Shown here: piece after piece, positions 15,299 through 22,289 of the stretch
Numbering within the stretch: the first letter of the stretch is position 1
Layout of the letters: each line of letters begins with the position of its first letter
DNA from: Pseudarthrobacter albicanus
Lineage (GTDB): Bacteria; Actinomycetota; Actinomycetes; Actinomycetales; Micrococcaceae
Assembly (NCBI RefSeq): GCF_018224015.1
Contig: NZ_JAGPOT010000006.1
Location: 62,001 to 126,000 of the forward strand
Direction of reading: 5' to 3'
DNA: 64,000 nt
Position numbers and translations under genes: made by a program
The notes under the pieces: generated by a model
The model's database searches: none
The model's input: only the letters and a program-made list of their open reading frames with translations
What the model was told of the DNA's origin: nothing

Positions 15299-16599
15299 AT
15301 GCGCCGCTATCTGCCGGACCCCTTCGTTTTCGCCATCGTCCTGACGTTCCTCACCGTCATCCTGGCGATCGTCGTCGAGCAGCAGAGCTTCATTGACGTG
15401 ACGGCGGCCTGGGGCAAGGGCTTCTGGTCGCTGCTGGCCTTCACGACGCAGATGGCGGTCATCCTGGCCATGGGCTACGACCTCGCCAAGGCTCCTGTCG
15501 TGGACCGGCTGATGGATGCGATCGTCAGCCGGGTCGAAACCCCGCGGACGGCCGTCATCGTGGCCACCCTGGTGGGGGCGGTCGGGTCCTACCTGAACTG
15601 GGGGTTCGGCCTCGTGATCGGCGGCATCATCGCGAAAAAGCTGGCCCTGCATGTCAGGAACGTGCACTATCCGCTGATCATCGCCGCTGCCTACAGCGGC
15701 TTCACCATGTACGGTCTGGGCCTCTCCGCCACCATCCCCATGGTCATCTCCACCCCGGGCCACCCGATGGAGAAGCAGATGGGCCTCATCACGCTGGCCG
15801 AGACCATCTTCTCGGCTCCGATGCTGATCACGGCCGCCGTCGTCCTCATCACGCTTCCGCTGCTCAACGGCATGCTGCACCCGAAGCCGGGGCAGACGGT
15901 CACCGAGATTGACCGCGCCCTGCACGCCGCGGCCCCGGCCAAGTCCGAGGCAGCGGACCTCGATGCGAACACCATCGCCTCGAAGCTGAACAACAGCCGC
16001 ATCCTGGCGGCCGGCATCGGCGCGCTGGGCATGGCGTACGTGGTCATCAATTTCATCCGCGGCGGCGGCGTGGACCTGAACCTGATCAACTTCTTCATCC
16101 TGTTCCTGGGCATCCTGCTGCTGGGCACCCCCAATGCCTACCTGCGCCAGCTGAACGAGGGCATCAAGACCATCTCCGGCATCATCCTCCAGTTCCCCTT
16201 CTACGCCGGCATCATGGCGATCATGGGCGCCTCGGGACTCGTTCGACCATCTCGGGCATCTTCACCAGCATCTCCACGCCCGAGACCCTGCCGTTCTGGG
16301 GCCTGGTCAGCTCGTTCCTGATCAACTTCTTTGCCCCCTCAGGCGGCGGACACTGGGTCATCCAGGGTCCGTTCATGATGGACGCCGCCAACGCGATCGG
16401 CGCCTCGCCTGCCCAGACCGCCATGTCGGTAATGCTCGGCAACGCCTGGAACGACCTGGTCCAGCCGTTCTGGATCCTCCCGGCCCTGGCCCTGTCCCGG
16501 CTCAAGCTCAAGGACATTATGGGCTACACCGTGATCATGATGTTCTGGGTAGGCATCATCTACATTGCCGCCGTCCTGCTCTGGGGTTTCCTGGGCTAG
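15299..16599 (+). pseudogene. atoE-like short-chain fatty acid transporter with a frameshift
   Basis: The first part (15299 to about 16241) encodes AtoE/TIGR00366-type membrane sequence (MRRYLPDPFVFAIVLTFLTV, GAVGSYLNWGFGLVIGGIIA, PGHPMEKQMGLITLAETIFS). At ASGLV the frame breaks. The remaining protein (TISGIFTSISTPETLPFWGL to AAVLLWGFLG) continues in the frame one base back, as expected from loss of a single base around 16240-16245. Joined length is about 433 residues, close to E. coli AtoE (440), although a few N-terminal residues may be missing. A sequencing error would also explain the break. Partner of the lysR remnant. Confidence 0.78.
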
Positions 16600-16692
16600 G
16601 CAGGCCAAGCAAGGCAGGGAAGGCCTCCGGCCGGTCCGCACGGCAGTCCCGCACGAATGAACCCGAACGAACCCGAACGAAAGAGAGAACCC

Positions 16693-16971
16693 ATGTTGTT
16701 CCTGGTCCGCATGGACGTCCACATTCCCGTAGACATGCCCGCCGAGAGGGCGGCCGAGATCAAGGCTGTGGAAAAGGCCTACTCGCAGAACCTTCAGCGC
16801 GAAGGAAAATGGCGCCACATCTGGCGGGTAGTGGGCGAATACTCCAACTACTCGGTCTTCGACGCGGAAAGCAATGACGAGCTGCACGACATGCTCTCCG
16901 GCCTGCCGCTCTTCCCCTACATGGACATCGAGGTCACGCCGCTGGCGAAGCATCCCTCCGACATCCACTAA
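16693..16971 (+). CDS. catC: Muconolactone delta-isomerase
   Basis: 92 residues with the CatC pattern: MLFLVRMDVHIPVDMP, EGKWRHIWRVVGEYSNYSVF, LSGLPLFPYMDIEVTPLAKH. It converts muconolactone to 3-oxoadipate enol-lactone in the catechol branch of the 3-oxoadipate pathway as a decameric small enzyme. The start at 16693 follows GAAAGAGAG; the upstream in-frame ATG at 16657 would add a repetitive NPNEPER stretch unlike the family. catA and catB are not in this window, so it is an orphan or works with catechol genes elsewhere. A strong terminator follows. Confidence 0.92.
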   Translation: MLFLVRMDVHIPVDMPAERAAEIKAVEKAYSQNLQREGKWRHIWRVVGEYSNYSVFDAESNDELHDMLSGLPLFPYMDIEVTPLAKHPSDIH

Positions 16972-16990
16972 GCAGGTCCAGAACCTGACA

Positions 16991-17050
16991 GCGCACGACG
17001 GCGGGCAGCCACCCTGGGGTGACTGCCCGCCGTCGTGCGCTGGGTTGTTT
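16991..17050. terminator. 18-bp perfect stem between catC and the doxX-like gene
   Basis: 16991-17008 is perfectly complementary to 17033-17050, with a 24-base loop, followed by a T/G-rich tract (TGGGTTGTTTGGG). It lies between converging genes and is probably a bidirectional terminator. Confidence 0.75.
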
Positions 17051-17060
17051 GGGGGAGGGG

Positions 17061-17495
17061 CTACGCGAGGATGCTGAGCTTCGAGTTGGCGCGGCCGAAG
17101 AGGGCGCGGTCCGCGGAGAGCTTTCCTGCGCCGACCAGGGCGACGGCCACGGCGGCGCCGGCCAGCAGGAGCACCAGCTCATAGCCGCCGGTGGCGGCAA
17201 AGACGCCGGCCGAAACATGTACCAGGAAGAAGGCGCCCAGCATGTCCAGGGCAAGGAGGGCGGCGAAGACGCGGGTGAGCACGCCAACGATCAGGGCAAC
17301 GCCGCCGACGAGCTCAAGAGTGGCGATGACCGGGGCTGCCAGCCCGGCGGCCGGAACGCCCATCTGCGTAAACGCAGCTTGGGTGCCGGCAATGGTCCAT
17401 TCGTTGAATTTCTGCAGGCCGTGGGCGGCGAAGAGGAATCCGGTGATGACGCGCAGGATGGTGCGGGCCGTGGTGGTGAGTGCTGGCTGGTTCAT
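17061..17495 (-). CDS. DoxX family membrane protein
   Basis: 144 residues, four membrane helices. Typical DoxX sequence: ILRVITGFLFAAHGLQKFNE, PVIATLELVGGVALIVGVLT, ALLALDMLGAFFLVHV and GGYELVLLLAGAAVAVALVG. The Met at 17495 (MNQPALTT) has AAGGCACC upstream; the in-frame extension to 17606 lacks family similarity. DoxX proteins are linked to redox balance and thiol stress in some bacteria. Here it is single, convergent with catC and divergent from the MATE exporter. Role not deducible. Confidence 0.88.
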   Translation of the reverse strand: MNQPALTTTARTILRVITGFLFAAHGLQKFNEWTIAGTQAAFTQMGVPAAGLAAPVIATLELVGGVALIVGVLTRVFAALLALDMLGAFFLVHVSAGVFAATGGYELVLLLAGAAVAVALVGAGKLSADRALFGRANSKLSILA

Positions 17496-17638
17496 GTGAG
17501 GTGCCTTTTCTGGAATTGGGGGAGGGGCGCTGCCCTGGGCGTCGGTGTACAGCCTTAAGGTTGCAGCTTCAACTCCTAGTCTTCCGATATTTTGTTGAAA
17601 TGTCAACTAATCGGGGTGGGATGTGGCGCATTTCCCGT

Positions 17639-17644
17639 TAGGGT
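17639..17644 (+). promoter_or_regulatory. -10 box (TAGGGT) of a leaderless MATE transcript
   Basis: TAGGGT ends six bases before the GTG at 17651, with no ribosome binding site between, as in other leaderless genes of this window. Confidence 0.5.
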
Positions 17645-17650
17645 GGATCC

Positions 17651-19036
17651 GTGCATCCCTCTCCGCCGCCGCCCGCAGCGCCGCCGCCAGCAACGCCCGC
17701 AGCGGCCGCAAAGCCGCCGGCCGCCGGGCACCGGCGGGACATCCTGAGCCTCGCCGTGCCGGCCTTCGGCGCCCTGATCGCCGAGCCGCTGTTCCTGCTC
17801 GCGGACTCGGCCATCGTGGGCCATCTTGGCGTGGCCGAGCTGGCCGGCGTCGGGCTGGCGTCCGCTGTACTGCACACGGGGGTCGGGCTCATGGTCTTCC
17901 TGGCCTACGCGACCACCCCGGCCGTGGCGCGGGCGGTCGGCCACGGCCAGCTCCCCAGGGCCCTCGCGGCCGGGCGCGACGGCGTCTGGCTGGCGCTCGT
18001 GCTGGGCACCGTCCTGGCCGTGGCGGGGTTCCTCGCCGCGGAACCGCTCCTGGACCTGATGGGCGCGCGCGGCGAGGTGCGGACATTCGCGGTGGACTAC
18101 CTGCGCTGGTCCATGCCAGGCCTCGTGGCGATGCTGCTCATCTTCGCCGGGACCGGCGTGCTGCGGGGGCTCCAGGACACCCGGACCCCGCTGGCCGTGG
18201 CCGGCGCCGGCTTCACCCTGAACATCCTGCTGAACCTGGTCCTCGTCTACGGGCTGCACTGGTCCGTCACCGGCTCCGCCGTCGGCACCAGCATCGCCCA
18301 GTGGGCCATGGCGGGCGTGTACGTGCTGATGGTCCGGAGCCATGCCCGCCACCACGGGGTCTCCCTGCTCCCCGACTGGCGCGGCATCCGGGCCATGACC
18401 AGGGTCGGCTCCTGGCTCATGCTGCGCACGCTCAGCCTGCGCATCGCGATCCTCGCCACGGTCCTCATGGCCACCGCCCAGGGCCCCGTCAACCTGGCCG
18501 CCCACCAGCTTGCGATGACCATCTTCACCTTCCTCGCGTTCGCCCTGGACGCCCTCGCGATTGCGGCCCAGGCGCTGATCGGCAAGGAGCTCGGCGCCGC
18601 GCACGCCGGCGCGGCCCGCGAACTGACGCGCACCATGACCCGCTGGGGCCTCGGGTTCGGTGCCGTGACCGGCGTCCTGCTCGCCGCGGTGGCGCCGTGG
18701 GCCGGGTTGCTCTTCACCTCCGACGCCGACGTCCGGGCCGCCCTGACGCTCGCCCTGTGGGTGCTTGCCGCCGGCCAGCCGATCGCCGGCTACGTCTTCG
18801 TCCTCGACGGGGTCCTGATCGGCGCCGGTGACGCGCGGTACCTGGCGATCGCCGGCGTCGTCAATCTCGCCGCCTACCTGCCGCTGCTGCTGGCCGTCCG
18901 GCTGTCCGGGGCCGGCGGCGGCGCGGCGCTGCTCTGGCTGTGGGCCGCGTTCTCGCTCGGCTACATGCTCGCCCGGGCCCTCACGCTCGGGCTCCGCGCG
19001 CGGACGGACCGCTGGATGGTGCTCGGTTCGCACTGA
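17651..19036 (+). CDS. MATE family efflux transporter (DinF-like)
   Basis: 461 residues, about 12 membrane helices in two halves. After a Pro/Ala-rich N-terminus, MATE signatures appear: AVPAFGALIAEPLFLLADSA, GTGVLRGLQDTRTPLAVAGA in the first half and VFVLDGVLIGAGDARYLAIA in the second. DinF-branch transporters expel cationic drugs or organic acids using Na+ or H+. The start is GTG at 17651, directly after a -10 box. Substrate unknown; it lies 156 bp from the divergent DoxX gene. Confidence 0.93.
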   Translation: MHPSPPPPAAPPPATPAAAAKPPAAGHRRDILSLAVPAFGALIAEPLFLLADSAIVGHLGVAELAGVGLASAVLHTGVGLMVFLAYATTPAVARAVGHGQLPRALAAGRDGVWLALVLGTVLAVAGFLAAEPLLDLMGARGEVRTFAVDYLRWSMPGLVAMLLIFAGTGVLRGLQDTRTPLAVAGAGFTLNILLNLVLVYGLHWSVTGSAVGTSIAQWAMAGVYVLMVRSHARHHGVSLLPDWRGIRAMTRVGSWLMLRTLSLRIAILATVLMATAQGPVNLAAHQLAMTIFTFLAFALDALAIAAQALIGKELGAAHAGAARELTRTMTRWGLGFGAVTGVLLAAVAPWAGLLFTSDADVRAALTLALWVLAAGQPIAGYVFVLDGVLIGAGDARYLAIAGVVNLAAYLPLLLAVRLSGAGGGAALLWLWAAFSLGYMLARALTLGLRARTDRWMVLGSH

Positions 19037-19116
19037 GTTGTTCCCCTTGAGGTTCCCATTGAGGCGTTCCCGCTGGCGCGCCGGCTCATCCGGCGCGGAG
19101 TGGATCCGCTTCGCAC

Positions 19117-19122
19117 TAAACT
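19117..19122 (+). promoter_or_regulatory. -10 box (TAAACT) of a leaderless transcript
   Basis: TAAACT ends six bases before the GTG at 19129, with no ribosome binding site in the gap. Confidence 0.5.
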
Positions 19123-19128
19123 GGACGG

Positions 19129-19722
19129 GTGACTCTCCCCGCAGCCCCTGACGCGTCCACCGCATTGCCCGCCGCCGTGGACCTCTGGAAGCCGGTGCTC
19201 GTCCGGGCCGCCGTCGCGCTCGTGTTTGGCGCGCTGACCGTGTTCTGGGGTGCGCCGTCCGTGGCCGGAATGGGCTGGGCCGGCGGGGCCTACCTGTTGG
19301 CGACCGGTGTGGTGCTGATCTGGAGCGTGCAGAAGGCCGGATTCCGGACAGGGGCGCCCGCCGGCAAGATCGTTTCCGCGGCCGGTGCCGTTCTGGCCGG
19401 AACCGGCGCGGCAGTCGCCCTGATTTCCGGCGGGCTCGTTTTCGGGACCATCGCGGCCCTGGGCCTGAGCCTCGCGGGGGTCGCGGAGCTGTACCTCGGC
19501 ATCACCGGCCGCGGCCGCTCCGTGCTGGCACGCGACTGGATCGCCTCCGGCGTGATCGGGCTCGGCACGGCCGCCGCATTGCCGTTCTTCACCGGCCTGG
19601 GCCCCCACGCGCTGCTCGGTGTTGCCGGCGGCGGGGCCATCATCAGCGGAGTGCTGTGGGGACTGGCAGGCCTGACGCTGCGGCACGATGCACAGGGCAA
19701 TTCGGCGGAGGCCGTAAACTAG
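19129..19722 (+). CDS. DUF308/HdeD-like membrane protein
   Basis: 197 residues with about six membrane helices in a repeated two-helix pattern (VLVRAAVALVFGALTVFWGA, WAGGAYLLATGVVLIWSV, IAALGLSLAGVAELYLGITG, GGGAIISGVLWGLAGLTL). The repeated helix hairpins resemble HdeD/DUF308 integral membrane proteins. Translation probably starts at the leaderless GTG 19129. A small membrane protein gene follows 85 bp downstream. Function unknown. Confidence 0.75.
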   Translation: MTLPAAPDASTALPAAVDLWKPVLVRAAVALVFGALTVFWGAPSVAGMGWAGGAYLLATGVVLIWSVQKAGFRTGAPAGKIVSAAGAVLAGTGAAVALISGGLVFGTIAALGLSLAGVAELYLGITGRGRSVLARDWIASGVIGLGTAAALPFFTGLGPHALLGVAGGGAIISGVLWGLAGLTLRHDAQGNSAEAVN

Positions 19723-19731
19723 TACCGACAG

Positions 19732-19750
19732 GTTCTACCTTGCGTAGAAC
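19732..19750. promoter_or_regulatory. Perfect 7-5-7 inverted repeat, candidate operator
   Basis: GTTCTAC-CTTGC-GTAGAAC, starting ten bases after the stop of the upstream gene and 57 bp before the next start codon. It is short for a terminator and has no U-run; a dimeric regulator site is more likely. Confidence 0.45.
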
Positions 19751-19807
19751 GATTGCGGTAACAGACCCGCCACGCCTGCCGGGCGTTGGCGGCAGGAGGA
19801 CAGTACC

Positions 19808-20167
19808 CTGGCACAGCAGAAATCCGGAGAACCGCGCGGCCTGCGGACCTCGGTCAAGGGACCGCTCATGTTCTCCGCGTTCTGGGGCGTGGTGGCTTTC
19901 GTCGGCGTCCTGATCTTCGCCTCGGGCGGGAGTGCCCGCTCGCCCCGTTTTGACCTGGCCTTCATCGGCGGAGGCATCGCCTTCATCGTGATCCTCGTGG
20001 TACTCGCCATGCTCTCGATGAGCCACAAGGACAACCCCGAGCACCTCGGCAAGGGCTCCGGCGTCAACCTGAGCTCGAAAAAGCCCTCAACGGGCCACGG
20101 CGGCTCCACCCGGCCCGGGCCCGGCGCTTCCGGGGCTCCGGACGCGCCCCGCGACGACCTCGGCTAG
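19808..20167 (+). CDS. Small membrane protein with probable CTG start codon
   Basis: The obvious ATG at 19868 has no ribosome binding site and would start within the first membrane helix. Upstream the same frame reads LAQQKSGEPRGLRTSVKGPL, a plausible cytoplasmic N-terminus, and its first codon, CTG at 19808, has a perfect AGGAGG (19794-19799) eight bases before it. From there the protein has 119 residues: two membrane helices (FSAFWGVVAFVGVLIFASGG, FIGGGIAFIVILVVLAMLSM), then a Ser/Gly/Pro-rich cytoplasmic tail. No family is named. The start could also be a base change of ATG or GTG. Confidence 0.7.
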   Translation: MAQQKSGEPRGLRTSVKGPLMFSAFWGVVAFVGVLIFASGGSARSPRFDLAFIGGGIAFIVILVVLAMLSMSHKDNPEHLGKGSGVNLSSKKPSTGHGGSTRPGPGASGAPDAPRDDLG

Positions 20168-20191
20168 GAACGCCGGGACGGCGTCCGCTCC

Positions 20192-20734
20192 TTAGGACGC
20201 GGCCTTCCGCGCCCGGTACGCGGCCACGTGTGCCCGGTTGGCGCAGTTTCCCGTGTCGCAATAGCGTTTGGAACGGTTCCGGCTCAGATCCAGTACGACG
20301 GCGTCGCAGTCCTCGGCGGCGCACACCAGCAGCCGGTCCATCTCCTTGCTGCGGATCACGTCAACCAGGGCCATGGCGGCCTCGGTGCTCATCCGGTCCG
20401 CCAGGGGCGCGTCCGGCGTGGTTGCGTGCAGATGCCAGTCCCATTGATCGTGTTTGACCAGTTGGGGGAGCGCCCGCGCCTCGCTGAGCAGCCGGTTGAC
20501 GGTCTCCACGGCGGTGTCCTCATCGGCGAGCCAGAGCGCGGCGAGCCGGCTGCGGAGCCGGTGGACGCTGGCCAGCTCGGCCGCGTCCCGGGTCCGGGAA
20601 CCGGTGAATCCCTCGGCCGCCAGGAAGCGGTCCAGATCCCCGGGGGTAGACAGTTGCTCCTCACCGTTGGCCGCGCTGTTGATGAGGTTGACCACCGAAC
20701 GCAGGGCAATTTCCGTGTCAGGGGCAAAAACCAT
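20192..20734 (-). CDS. CGNR zinc-finger regulator (ABATE domain)
   Basis: 180 residues. An N-terminal ABATE-type stress domain (about 5-125) is followed by a C-terminal CGNR zinc finger: CAAEDCDAVVLDLSRNRSKR then YCDTGNCANRAHVAAYRARK. Cysteines and the NR pair are intact. This family is thought to be DNA-binding. It starts 72 bp from the divergent EamA transporter, so control of that gene and of itself is likely (inference from arrangement). Confidence 0.9.
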   Translation of the reverse strand: MVFAPDTEIALRSVVNLINSAANGEEQLSTPGDLDRFLAAEGFTGSRTRDAAELASVHRLRSRLAALWLADEDTAVETVNRLLSEARALPQLVKHDQWDWHLHATTPDAPLADRMSTEAAMALVDVIRSKEMDRLLVCAAEDCDAVVLDLSRNRSKRYCDTGNCANRAHVAAYRARKAAS

Positions 20735-20806
20735 CTTGACTCCTTACCTGTACCCGGCGTACTGTCATGACCATAACCCCACTTTACTCCTGACAGGAGA
20801 CAGCCC

Positions 20807-21877
20807 GTGTCTGCCGCACGCCGCCCCGCCGACGCACCGGTCACTGCCCCCGCCGGGCAGGGTCCTGGAACAACCGGCCTGGCTTCAGGCTTCATGGCCT
20901 CGGGCCTGGGTGTGGCCCTCTTCTCCTCGGCGGTGTTCGGCCTTTCCGGCTCGTTCGCCAAAGCGCTGCTGGAGACAGGCTGGACGCCCGGTGCCGCGGT
21001 CACGGCCCGGCTCACCGGAGCCGCGCTGATCCTGGCGATCCCGGCCATCCCGGCGCTGCGCGGACGCTGGCACCAGCTCAGGGACAACTGGCTCACCGTC
21101 CTGCTCTTCGGCCTCATCGGGGTCGCCGCCTGCCAGCTGTTCTACTTCAACGCCGTGTCCCGCCTGTCTGTCGGTGTCGCCCTCCTGCTCGAGTACCTGG
21201 CACCCGTCATCATCGTGCTCTGGCTCTGGGCGGCCAGCCGGAAACGGCCGCGGCCGCTGACCATCGCCGGCACGCTGCTGTCCCTCGGCGGGCTGGTCCT
21301 GGTCCTGGACCTCACGGGGGCCGTGAAGATCGACCTCATCGGCGTCCTGTGGGGGATCGCGGCCGCCGTCTGCCTGGCCATTTATTTCTTCATCACCGCC
21401 AAGGAGAACGACACCCTCCCGCCGATCGTCCTGGCCTCCGGCGGGCTGATGGTGGGCGCGGTCGTGATGTGGCTGGCCGCGGCGACGGGCCTGCTGCCGA
21501 TGGCGTTCAGCACCTCCGACACGAAGCTTGGGCCCTGGATCACTCCGTGGTGGATGCCCCTGGCGGGGCTGGTGGTCATGGCGACCGTCCTGGCCTATGT
21601 CTCCGGCATTGTCGCCGCGCGGGCCCTCGGCTCGAAGGTGGCGTCTTTCGTCTCGCTGACCGAGGTGCTGTTTGCCGTAATCTGGGCCTGGCTGCTGCTG
21701 GGGGAGCTTCCCGGCCCCATCCAGCTCCTCGGCGGGCTCCTTATCGTGGGCGGGGTGGTGCTGGTCCGCGTGGACGAGCTCCGCGCGGCATCCCGGCCCG
21801 GCGCAGTCCCCCGGCCCGACGGGGTTCTGCCGCCGGCGGCGCTGGCCCGCGCGAACGACGTCGAACCCGTTCCCTAA
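20807..21877 (+). CDS. EamA/DMT family transporter
   Basis: 356 residues, ten membrane helices in two EamA repeats (FSSAVFGLSGSFAKALLETG near 40; GVLWGIAAAVCLAIYFFITA near 185; LTEVLFAVIWAWLLLGELPG near 290). Relatives export amino acids or metabolites. The N-terminal 30 and C-terminal 35 residues are Pro/Ala-rich and poorly conserved. GACAGGAG precedes the GTG start. It shares a short intergenic region with the CGNR regulator. Substrate unknown. Confidence 0.92.
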   Translation: MSAARRPADAPVTAPAGQGPGTTGLASGFMASGLGVALFSSAVFGLSGSFAKALLETGWTPGAAVTARLTGAALILAIPAIPALRGRWHQLRDNWLTVLLFGLIGVAACQLFYFNAVSRLSVGVALLLEYLAPVIIVLWLWAASRKRPRPLTIAGTLLSLGGLVLVLDLTGAVKIDLIGVLWGIAAAVCLAIYFFITAKENDTLPPIVLASGGLMVGAVVMWLAAATGLLPMAFSTSDTKLGPWITPWWMPLAGLVVMATVLAYVSGIVAARALGSKVASFVSLTEVLFAVIWAWLLLGELPGPIQLLGGLLIVGGVVLVRVDELRAASRPGAVPRPDGVLPPAALARANDVEPVP

Positions 21878-21947
21878 GCTGCGGTGCCCTCTGCCGGCGG
21901 TTCCAGCGACCGCGGCCGCCGGCCTCGATCCCAGGCCTTCCGGAGAT

Positions 21948-21953
21948 TAACAT
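21948..21953 (+). promoter_or_regulatory. -10 box (TAACAT) of a leaderless transcript
   Basis: TAACAT ends six bases before the ATG of the DUF2277 gene at 21960, and there is no ribosome binding site. Confidence 0.45.
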
Positions 21954-21959
21954 GGTGAT

Positions 21960-22232
21960 ATGTGCCGCAACATCCGGACCCTGCATAACTTTGAGCCCCA
22001 CGCGACCACGGCTGAGGTGGAGGCCGCCGCGCTGCAGTACGTGCGCAAGATCAGCGGCAGCACGAAGCCGTCCAAAGCCAACGAGGAAGCCTTCAACCGG
22101 GCCGTCCACGAGATCGCGCACGCCACCGCGCACCTGCTGGATTCGCTGGAAGCGCATGCCCCGGCCAAGGACCGGGCGGAAGAGGCGGCCAAGGCGCGTG
22201 CCAAGGCCGCCGTCCGCTTTGGTACCGCCTGA
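21960..22232 (+). CDS. DUF2277 family protein
   Basis: 90 residues starting MCRNIRTLHNFEPHATTAEV, the strongly conserved DUF2277 opening, with ALQYVRKISGSTKPSKANEE and a helical, Lys/Ala-rich C-terminus. A small cytosolic helical protein of unknown role. It is probably leaderless and lies convergent with copA, 57 bp away. Confidence 0.9.
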   Translation: MCRNIRTLHNFEPHATTAEVEAAALQYVRKISGSTKPSKANEEAFNRAVHEIAHATAHLLDSLEAHAPAKDRAEEAAKARAKAAVRFGTA

Positions 22233-22289
22233 ACCGCCCATCCACGCACCGCCTGGGGTCTGGGGCCGGGTGCCCCGTCACGGTAGCCA

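Noticed and set aside
17603-19165. A 520-codon minus-strand open frame over the MATE gene
   Set aside because: Low-complexity His/Gln/Arg-rich translation typical of antisense frames.
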